Under the pieces are notes generated by a model. The model made no database searches, was not told the DNA's origin, and saw nothing but the letters and a program-made list of their open reading frames with translations. From Acidobacteriaceae bacterium (GTDB lineage Bacteria > Acidobacteriota > Terriglobia > Terriglobales > Acidobacteriaceae), in NCBI GenBank assembly GCA_003139975.1, contig PLHN01000217.1, positions 1 through 10,171 on the forward strand: a stretch of 10,171 nt of DNA. Reading direction: 5' to 3'. The position numbers and the translations under genes are program-made. Positions 1 through 5,468 of the stretch are shown piece by piece (within the stretch, counting starts at the first letter, position 1; each line of letters begins with the position of its first letter).

Positions 1-83
1 AGTTGCAACGAGCCTAGAAGAATCACCGACACGATATCGATCAATCGTTTGAACTGTGAAGTACTCGATGGAGACAACGTCAT
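1..83 (-). CDS. Start of a hypothetical, probably membrane-associated protein (partial)
   Basis: An ATG at position 83 opens a reading frame that runs to the window edge without a stop, giving 27 complete codons. The start is supported by an AAGGG ribosome-binding site (91-95) seven bases upstream. The peptide begins with a short Ser/Thr-rich polar stretch and a basic QFKR, then enters a hydrophobic run (LIDIVSVILLGSL), which looks like the beginning of a transmembrane helix or an uncleaved signal anchor. It lies 39 bases after the stop of the three-helix protein and on the same strand, so it probably belongs to the same transcription unit. Nothing can be said about function because almost all of the gene lies outside the window. 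Confidence 0.6.
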   Translation of the reverse strand, partial: MTLSPSSTSQFKRLIDIVSVILLGSLQ

Positions 84-90
84 GAAAGGA

Positions 91-95
91 CCCTT
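91..95 (-). promoter_or_regulatory. Ribosome-binding site for the partial gene at 1-83
   Basis: On the minus strand this reads AAGGG, with a seven-base spacer to the ATG at 83. It is the main reason for calling a gene at the window edge. Confidence 0.55.
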
Positions 96-122
96 GCGAT
101 GATGATCACTGTTGTCATACGC

Positions 123-458
123 TCAGTTCCACACCATGTTTGTGAGGATTAAGTACACAAGGCAGTTCATAGCCAGAAAAGCAAGCACCCACCGCACAAA
201 ATTAAGTGGCTTAGAGAGAGAGTATTCTGCCGGGACAAACCGGGAATATCTGACAAAAATCCAGATGAGGCCAAGCGCACAGGGGGGAGTGACCGCAAAA
301 GATGCCTTTACCATCCAGACAAAGTGTCCCTGTGCGTCGTGAGTGTGCGGGTGGTAGTGCATCCATAATGGGCACACTATGACCAGAAAAACAAACGACA
401 CCATGGAAAGGGTATCGATTCCTACCTTCCAGGCTTCGCGATTGCGTTTGTCGCTCAT
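123..458 (-). CDS. Small three-helix inner-membrane protein, function unknown
   Basis: I do not recognise this 111-residue protein. It starts MSDKRNREAWK, a basic cytoplasmic head. Three hydrophobic segments follow at about residues 14-34, 48-69 and 88-107, so it is probably a polytopic inner-membrane protein with its N-terminus inside. A His-rich stretch (HYHPHTH) lies between helices 1 and 2, on the periplasmic side, and could bind a metal, although that is inference. I chose the ATG at 458 because GGGAG stands seven bases upstream. The frame also allows a TTG at 488, but that start has no comparable site. A longer antisense-free frame on the same strand (639-211) overlaps it, and I consider the hydrophobic frame the real one here. 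It is co-directional with the AAA+ cassette upstream and the partial gene downstream. Confidence 0.65.
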   Translation of the reverse strand: MSDKRNREAWKVGIDTLSMVSFVFLVIVCPLWMHYHPHTHDAQGHFVWMVKASFAVTPPCALGLIWIFVRYSRFVPAEYSLSKPLNFVRWVLAFLAMNCLVYLILTNMVWN

Positions 459-639
459 CCGAGTGCTCCCAAGCTTCTCGCTTCGCAAGAGAATGCCCTG
501 TCAACAGGCCATCTAGTCGTGCGCCCTCTTCGATGGGACTGTCACCAAAGCTGAACGATCTATAGCCACAGCCGGGCACAATGTCATCAAAAAAAGCAGG
601 CCTTGCGTTTGCGGCAGGTCGATAGCGTGCCAGAGTCAT
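211..639 (-). CDS. Doubtful overlapping reading frame; only its 5' part (459-639) may be coding
   Basis: A 142-codon frame starts at an ATG 21 bases after the stop of the DUF3467-like gene, in the otherwise empty stretch between that gene and the three-helix gene. The first 60 or so residues look protein-like (for example FFDDIVPGCGYRSFSFGD and SPIEEGARLDGLL). The rest, which overlaps the three-helix gene in another frame, is rich in Cys, His, Pro and Arg and reads like an out-of-frame shadow. There is no clear ribosome-binding site before 639. It could be a short real gene, the remnant of one that lost its original 3' end, or chance. I recognise no family. Confidence 0.2.
   Translation of the reverse strand: MTLARYRPAANARPAFFDDIVPGCGYRSFSFGDSPIEEGARLDGLLTGHSLAKREAWEHSDERQTQSRSLEGRNRYPFHGVVCFSGHSVPIMDALPPAHSRRTGTLCLDGKGIFCGHSPLCAWPHLDFCQIFPVCPGRILSL
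466..470 (-). promoter_or_regulatory. Ribosome-binding site deciding the start at 458
   Basis: On the minus strand this is GGGAG with a seven-base spacer to the ATG at 458. It favours a 111-residue protein over the 121-residue version that would start at a TTG at 488. Confidence 0.5.
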
Positions 640-660
640 GGTAGGCGGTTTGGTGGGGGC

Positions 661-963
661 CTATTGAAGGGTATGGGAGCCGACCTCAGAGCCGGGAGCT
701 TGTGCTTTCTTATTGTTGAGGACCGTCGTAAGCATTTTGTGAAAATCGTCCAATGCGGCCAGGGGCATGACTAAGCGGCCAATAACCACGCGACTTTTAG
801 AAGCTGGATCTGTCGTATGATCGGCCTTGGCAGAGGCGAATGTGATTCGGAAAGTATTATGGACCGAATAGCAACCTACGACCTCATCCGCAAACATGTC
901 GCGGGCGTATGGATTATCGAGAAGAGTCAGTTTTGCTTGTTGCTTCGGGGCGAGCTTTGACAT
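661..963 (-). CDS. Small DUF3467-like protein
   Basis: The product has 100 residues, the usual size of DUF3467 proteins. It begins with a basic head (MSKLAPKQQAKL). The core reads NPYARDMFADEVVGCYS followed by a strand of the FRITFA type, then a conserved-looking hydrophobic strand (RVVIGRLVMP) and a helix (LDDFHKMLTTVLNN). That order matches my memory of DUF3467: an acidic 'FAD/G-V' start, a beta strand ending in TFA, a V-V-x-R-x-V-x-P strand, and a C-terminal helix. The family has no established biochemical role that I know of. The protein has no membrane segment and is probably cytoplasmic. AAGGA lies about eight bases before the ATG. The gene follows the upstream membrane-protein gene by 31 bases, so it is probably the fourth gene of the AAA+ cassette. 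Confidence 0.7.
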   Translation of the reverse strand: MSKLAPKQQAKLTLLDNPYARDMFADEVVGCYSVHNTFRITFASAKADHTTDPASKSRVVIGRLVMPLAALDDFHKMLTTVLNNKKAQAPGSEVGSHTLQ

Positions 964-994
964 GATTGAAGTCCTTCATGAAAGGGTTGTGGGT

Positions 995-1969
995 CTATTG
1001 GCCAGCGTCAAATGATTGTTTGAATTGCGGCCAGAGGGAAGCAGCCCATTGCTTGAGTCTTTCGACATAGGCGAGCTTGTCGGGATGGCGGTGGATATTA
1101 GACACATACCAATCAGAATCCACAAAAGAAAGCGCCGTGCCTGATGTAATCTTCTCCACCTCAGGATTGAACAAGTAGACAGCGGTTATCAGACCCCACT
1201 TCTCGGCTCGGATAAAACGAACGCCAACCATGTCCTGGGGATAAAGTATTCCCTTCGCATCCATATTCCCAGCTGCCGCCCGTTCGATATTGTTCATCTT
1301 TTCCGAACGATCAGCCCATTTGTGCCATGAAGAACTAAACCAGTCGTAAATCATCCAGCAGGACTGGACGTGAGCGCCCTCGCCTGAGGCGCACTCGGGG
1401 GACTTGAAGAGTGCGCTTTGCTTAGCCCAGTTCAGCTTTTCGCCGCCGTCGGGTACGCTTGGTTTTGTTCTGACAGCCGTTATTATGAGCCCCTTGACGA
1501 GCTGCTTGTGTACGATTGTGCCGAGAAAATAAACCACGCCTGAACTCTTGGCTGAAGTGATTTTGGCGGCAGCCAGCAGCGCCCAATCATCGCCAGTAAG
1601 CGGTATTTTGAAGCCATTTACGGTAACCGAGCCATTGAACAAGCGCCCCAGCGTGGCCGCATCGAGGCCTGTTTCGCGTTTTATTGCATCGTTTTCAGTG
1701 TTGTTGGCGGTAGAGAGGGAGAGATCCGCGGTTTGAGGTGCTGACCGTCCCGCGTCGGCGACGGAGGGAGAGGCCGGCGCTTGAGGTGCATAGGTTGCTG
1801 TTGCGGACAAGGTCTTGGCGTAGTCATCTGGCGGTGGCTCGCCTGGCGGGAACAGAATAAACAGCAAAGTCAGTAACGCGGCAGACATGAATGAGAACCG
1901 CCATAAGGGCGCGCGACGCCACAAGGAGGTCATTGTCCCAGGAAAGGATACAGTCTCGGACACCGTCAT
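995..1969 (-). CDS. Single-pass inner-membrane protein with periplasmic domain, cassette partner of the AAA+ ATPase
   Basis: I do not recognise a family for this 324-residue protein. A short cytoplasmic head with basic residues (LWRRAPLWR, 16-24) precedes one transmembrane helix at about 25-41. An Ala/Pro/Ser-rich linker (about 42-90) then leads to a folded domain of about 225 residues that should lie in the periplasm. This domain has two cysteines at 193 and 204 that could form a disulfide, and a tryptophan-rich segment (W205, W210, W215, W218). There is no lipobox and no cleavable signal. The ATG at 1969 overlaps the stop of the upstream ATPase gene as ATGA, which argues for translational coupling and a shared complex. 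A later ATG at codon 13 is possible. The topology matches the 225-residue protein encoded at the other side of the ATPase gene. Confidence 0.75.
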   Translation of the reverse strand: MTVSETVSFPGTMTSLWRRAPLWRFSFMSAALLTLLFILFPPGEPPPDDYAKTLSATATYAPQAPASPSVADAGRSAPQTADLSLSTANNTENDAIKRETGLDAATLGRLFNGSVTVNGFKIPLTGDDWALLAAAKITSAKSSGVVYFLGTIVHKQLVKGLIITAVRTKPSVPDGGEKLNWAKQSALFKSPECASGEGAHVQSCWMIYDWFSSSWHKWADRSEKMNNIERAAAGNMDAKGILYPQDMVGVRFIRAEKWGLITAVYLFNPEVEKITSGTALSFVDSDWYVSNIHRHPDKLAYVERLKQWAASLWPQFKQSFDAGQ

Positions 1970-3213
1970 TCTTCGGCCCTGGCTATCACTGCGCCGTTGA
2001 AAGAGACCAGCGATACCCTGACATGACCCTTCTGTTTCGCCTCAATCAGCGTGTCTGCAATCGATTCTTCCACCGCACGCACCAAGTCTCTTGATGAAGC
2101 GCCAGCGCCGCGCTTTTCCTGATTGCGCATCATATCCAACAGGACTTCGGGAGCTATCCCTTTTTCGGCAATGCCAAGGCCATAGCTTTGAATCATCCCT
2201 TCGATTTCGAGAGCCGTAACGCGGGCGATGTCGAGACCCGATAGAGGCTTAAAGACCAGGATGCGATCGATGCGATTGAGGACTTCAGGAGCGAATCCTG
2301 CCTCCCGTAGCGCGTTGGTGGCAGCGCGGCGGAGTTCATCCGAATTGTTCGCGTATGTGATGCTGAGCGACTGGAGGGAATCCGTAGCGGCATTCGTGGT
2401 TAACATGAATATGGAACCTGTCGTCGATATCTGCTTGCCGTCCGATGCTTCCGTAATAAACCCGTCGTTCCACGCAGTGAGAAAATTCTTATGCACCTCG
2501 GAGTGTGCCTTTTCGAATTCGTCGAGCAAAACTACGGCGTCGGGTGTGTCGCGCAGGGACCCGGTGAGTTTTCCATAGGAATCAGATCCCACATAGCCTT
2601 TTGACGAACCAAACAATTGGGTTGCACCGTGACCGCCACTTGAGAATTGCGTCATGTCGAAGTGCAGGAGTTTGCGGGAGAGCTCAATCGCCAGGCGCTT
2701 TGCCAAATATGTCTTACCGGTCCCCGGTGGACCCGCAAGCATGAATACGCCTACCGGCTTTCCGCGCTGCTTCAGCGCCAGGCGCCTTCGGACCTGAGCT
2801 GCGATATCATCACAAACGGCGTCCTGGCCGATTACCTTGCTCTTGAGGCTGACAGCCAATTGTTCGGTATCAATGAATACAGCTTCAGGTTCTTTGGCTA
2901 TCTTTTGCTCTAGAACCTGACGATTTGTCAAACGATCAAGTATGTCCATCAACCATCCCTTCTCTTTGCGGCTGGCATTGCTCTGGCGCTCATGAAAAAC
3001 ACCACAGAAAGTAAGTAGCCAGAATAATGTCGCGGACCCCAGTACCACCCAAGCATGACGCTGTATGAGGATGCTTGTTGCATGAATATAGGTTCCGATA
3101 GTCCCGCTCGATGGACCATATTGCATACAAAACTGGGCGATGGCAATGCAAGCCATCACAAGAAATGCAACGGGCATGAGCCTTGTTGCTGCAGATATCA
3201 ATGACCGCGTCAC
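1966..3213 (-). CDS. Membrane-anchored AAA+ ATPase of the ClpA/ClpB second-domain type
   Basis: The 415-residue product has two transmembrane helices at about 13-30 and 53-71, then a cytoplasmic linker and one AAA+ module of the Clp/Hsp100 D2 class. Visible motifs are VIGQDAV (127-133), Walker A GPPGTGKT (161-168), an aromatic pore loop GYVG (Tyr208), Walker B with D231-E232, sensor-1 N274 in TTN, an arginine finger at R314 in VLNRID, and a sensor-2 arginine around R375 in the small C-terminal domain. All catalytic elements therefore look intact, so an ATP-driven threading or remodelling activity is likely. The Clp N-domain and D1 ring are absent, and I see no ClpP-docking IGF/IGL loop. The start is GTG at 3213, overlapping the preceding stop as GTGA. 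An ATG at codon 13 would remove part of the cytoplasmic head. It is co-translated with two bitopic membrane proteins. The substrate is unknown. Confidence 0.88.
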   Translation of the reverse strand: MTRSLISAATRLMPVAFLVMACIAIAQFCMQYGPSSGTIGTYIHATSILIQRHAWVVLGSATLFWLLTFCGVFHERQSNASRKEKGWLMDILDRLTNRQVLEQKIAKEPEAVFIDTEQLAVSLKSKVIGQDAVCDDIAAQVRRRLALKQRGKPVGVFMLAGPPGTGKTYLAKRLAIELSRKLLHFDMTQFSSGGHGATQLFGSSKGYVGSDSYGKLTGSLRDTPDAVVLLDEFEKAHSEVHKNFLTAWNDGFITEASDGKQISTTGSIFMLTTNAATDSLQSLSITYANNSDELRRAATNALREAGFAPEVLNRIDRILVFKPLSGLDIARVTALEIEGMIQSYGLGIAEKGIAPEVLLDMMRNQEKRGAGASSRDLVRAVEESIADTLIEAKQKGHVRVSLVSFNGAVIARAEE

Positions 3214-3887
3214 CTTATTCTTACTCTGAGGCTCAAGACCTCGCCTTCGCTCATGATCGGAAAAACTGCCTTGGACGCGCCGGAGGCCACGCCGACCGTT
3301 ATGCCACCCCCATCACCGTCGCGAATGCCGGTAACAGTGATAGCGTCATCCTGCGAAACGGGAACCGCAAAGGTAGTGGGCTCCTTTTTTAATACAACCG
3401 TTCGGGAATACCCCTGTGTATCAATTCGCACCACGTCACCATCTTCCGTATCCGTGTCCCAAAGCGTTATCCACGTAAGCCGGAGTTCATGCCTGTGCCC
3501 TCCTGCGGGATCAGGTAGCGCCGAATGTTGAATGGAAGGCGTCTGGGGGCTTTTGGCCAATTCATCCATCAGCGCCTGTCGTGCGGCAACAGAAAGCTGC
3601 ATGGCATCAACAGCATTGGATATGCCTTGTTCTGGGATGGGCGTCACTTCCATCGGGCCAAGCGCGTTAAACGCTGCGAGACGTTTCTGTTGCTCCTCCA
3701 CGCTTACGTGATCACCGTGCTGATAAAACGGCAGGATTTCTGAGCCGTGAATGAAATATGTTCCGCAAGTAATTGCGCCAACCACTACGCCGGTAAGAAG
3801 AAGTGATCTATAAAAAGTAGGGAATGATGGAGCCCTCTTGGGCTGTTCTGTAGGTCGTAACTGCGAAGACTGCAAAGGTTTGGTCAT
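3210..3887 (-). CDS. Single-pass membrane protein with beta-rich, aspartate/glycine-rich outer domain
   Basis: I recognise no named family in this 225-residue product. A basic, proline-containing cytoplasmic head (1-27) precedes one transmembrane helix at about 28-46. A helical region (61-112) follows, then a C-terminal beta-rich domain from about 133 to the end. This domain contains two acidic turns, DTDTEDGD (144-151) and RDGDGGG (189-195). They resemble calcium-binding loops, but the spacing does not match a canonical EF-hand, so calcium binding is only a guess. The domain should lie in the periplasm. AGGGG stands eight bases before the ATG. The gene is first in the cassette, 108 bases after the HlyD-like gene, and its stop overlaps the GTG of the AAA+ gene by four bases. 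Together with the 324-residue protein it likely frames the ATPase in the membrane. Confidence 0.75.
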   Translation of the reverse strand: MTKPLQSSQLRPTEQPKRAPSFPTFYRSLLLTGVVVGAITCGTYFIHGSEILPFYQHGDHVSVEEQQKRLAAFNALGPMEVTPIPEQGISNAVDAMQLSVAARQALMDELAKSPQTPSIQHSALPDPAGGHRHELRLTWITLWDTDTEDGDVVRIDTQGYSRTVVLKKEPTTFAVPVSQDDAITVTGIRDGDGGGITVGVASGASKAVFPIMSEGEVLSLRVRIR

Positions 3888-3962
3888 GGGAACTGCCCCT
3901 GCTTCAAGGCCTTAATGTGCCGACTAAGACATAAATAAATAAGAACTTCAACTGTTGAATTG

Positions 3963-3984
3963 GTTGCTACCCCCTTGTAGCGAC
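3963..3984 (-). other. Stem-loop after the HlyD-like gene, possible weak terminator or mRNA boundary
   Basis: GCTAC and GTAGC form a five-base stem around a six-base loop, just after the HlyD-like stop. The outer bases extend it by two pairs across one mismatch on the minus strand. A second short inverted repeat (TTCAAC/GTTGAA) and an A+T-rich tract with T-runs follow, but no proper T-tract sits directly behind the first stem. It may attenuate readthrough from the secretion operon into the AAA+ cassette. The A+T-rich part could also hold a promoter for the cassette, though I could not find convincing -35/-10 boxes. Confidence 0.3.
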
Positions 3985-3995
3985 GGGATTAGGAA

Positions 3996-5468
3996 TTACA
4001 TCTCCCTCATGGCCTGTTGTCTGTGGCGCAAGAGTGGTGACAGCAGGTACTCGATGACGCGCCGTGAGCCCGTCTTGATTTCCACCGTCACCGCCATTCC
4101 CGGTGCCAGGTTCACCATCCTGTCATCAATCTGCATCTGCGTCTTATCAAGCGATACGCGCGCGGAATAGACAAGCTCCTGGCCCGGAAGCTCGCTGGAA
4201 TCGCTTTCATCACCCGTGCTTCGCTTCTCATCGGCTTTCTCGGGAGGCCTCTGGCGAACAATCGCGTCCTGCGAGACCGACTGGACATGACCGTGAATGA
4301 GGCCGTAACGGGTGAAGCTGAAGGTATCGATTTTGATTTCGGCGTCTTCTCCCGCGCGGATGAAGCCGATGTCCCGATTTGAAACCTGCGCTTCAATCTC
4401 CAGGCGGCTGTCGGCGGGGACTATGGACATTAACGCCTGCGCGGGTGTGACGACGCCGCCTTCGGTATGCACCGCGAGCTGCTGAACCGTTCCATCGACA
4501 GGTGCGGTCAGCGTCTGCAGACGGTATTTCTGCGCGGCCTGCAATAGTTGCTCGTTCAGGCTTGCGGCCTTTTGTTCCGCCTCGGAGAGGTCTTTGAGAA
4601 TAGTGTGCTTGTACTCGTCCTCCGCCTGTAGGCGCTGTGCTTTGTGCGCGGCAATGGCTGCTTCCGCCTCGGCAAGGCGTCCTTTCTGTACTTCCAGCTC
4701 CTGCTGGTGCTCCACCAGATCCTGCTCGATGGTCAGATAGTCGAGCTTGGAACCATAGCCTTTATCGAGGAGGGATTTGCGGGCCTTCGCGCGTTCCTCA
4801 AGAAGCGGAATCGTTTGGGTAAGCTTGGCGATGGTCGATGTGACGGCGTCGCGGTTGCCTGCATTCTGTGCAATCTGGTGATCGAGATCGCTCAGCTTTG
4901 CTCGAATCTCGCCCACCTGGTTAGCAAGCAGGCTCTTTTGGAGTGCCGCTTGCGATTCGGTCGCCCCTTCGGGAGCCGCGAAACGCGCGGCCCCATCACC
5001 TTCTATGTCGAGCGCCGCTTTCAGCCTCGTTGTATCCAGAAGAGCTTGCATATGCTCGTTCTTCAGACGATCGCGCTCGGACGCGCTGATGGTCGTGTCG
5101 ATTTCGATCAGAACGTCGCCTGCTTTGACTTTCTGCCCGTCCTGCACATGGATGGCGCGCACGACGCCGCTTTCAAGTGGCTGAATGGTCTTGGTGCGGC
5201 CCGTTGGCACAATCTTGCCCTGAGCGGTGGCGATGATATCGACCGAGCCGAGACACGCCCAGGTAAGCGCAGTCACCAGGAACCCGATGATGATGGCCGC
5301 GATGATTCGCCCGGCGGGGGCAGGGGGGCTTTCGACGATTTCAAGGGCTGCCGGCAGAAACTCCATTTCGTCCGTGCGCCCGGTAATGATTTGTGAGGTG
5401 GCAAGTAGTCGCAGCCGGGAGACGAAGGGAGCCAGCGCGGAGCGAAGTGGTCTCATCTCAGTTTGCAT
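3996..5468 (-). CDS. HlyD-family type I secretion periplasmic adaptor
   Basis: This 490-residue membrane-fusion protein links the inner-membrane ABC transporter to the outer-membrane channel. A cytoplasmic N-terminal segment (1-53) and one transmembrane helix (about 54-74) are followed by the first half of a lipoyl/barrel-sandwich domain (about 84-126, with G-x-V-x-x-I and DGQKVKAGDVL). A long alpha-helical hairpin with coiled-coil character (about 128-315) comes next, then the second lipoyl half (TAPVDGTVQQL, 321-331) and a beta-barrel domain to about 466. The C-terminus ends in the EYLLSPLL-type tail typical of HlyD/PrtE proteins. A charged insertion rich in D/E/K/S (about 408-428) interrupts the barrel region. 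The start at 5468 lies inside the transporter gene, giving an 11-base overlap, and is supported by AGGGAG six bases upstream. The length is normal for the family. Confidence 0.95.
   Translation of the reverse strand: MQTEMRPLRSALAPFVSRLRLLATSQIITGRTDEMEFLPAALEIVESPPAPAGRIIAAIIIGFLVTALTWACLGSVDIIATAQGKIVPTGRTKTIQPLESGVVRAIHVQDGQKVKAGDVLIEIDTTISASERDRLKNEHMQALLDTTRLKAALDIEGDGAARFAAPEGATESQAALQKSLLANQVGEIRAKLSDLDHQIAQNAGNRDAVTSTIAKLTQTIPLLEERAKARKSLLDKGYGSKLDYLTIEQDLVEHQQELEVQKGRLAEAEAAIAAHKAQRLQAEDEYKHTILKDLSEAEQKAASLNEQLLQAAQKYRLQTLTAPVDGTVQQLAVHTEGGVVTPAQALMSIVPADSRLEIEAQVSNRDIGFIRAGEDAEIKIDTFSFTRYGLIHGHVQSVSQDAIVRQRPPEKADEKRSTGDESDSSELPGQELVYSARVSLDKTQMQIDDRMVNLAPGMAVTVEIKTGSRRVIEYLLSPLLRHRQQAMREM

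Noticed and set aside
586..598. T-run on the minus strand (about 592-598) as a terminator after the DUF3467-like gene
   Set aside because: The sequence before it does not form a stable G+C-rich stem. The run falls inside a possible coding frame.
4644..5396. Long plus-strand frame (250 codons) opposite the HlyD-like gene, and similar ones opposite the transporter and TolC-like genes (5605-6138, 7042-7605, 7800-8624)
   Set aside because: These are antisense shadows expected in G+C-rich coding DNA. The minus-strand products have clear families and intact motifs, while the antisense products have none.
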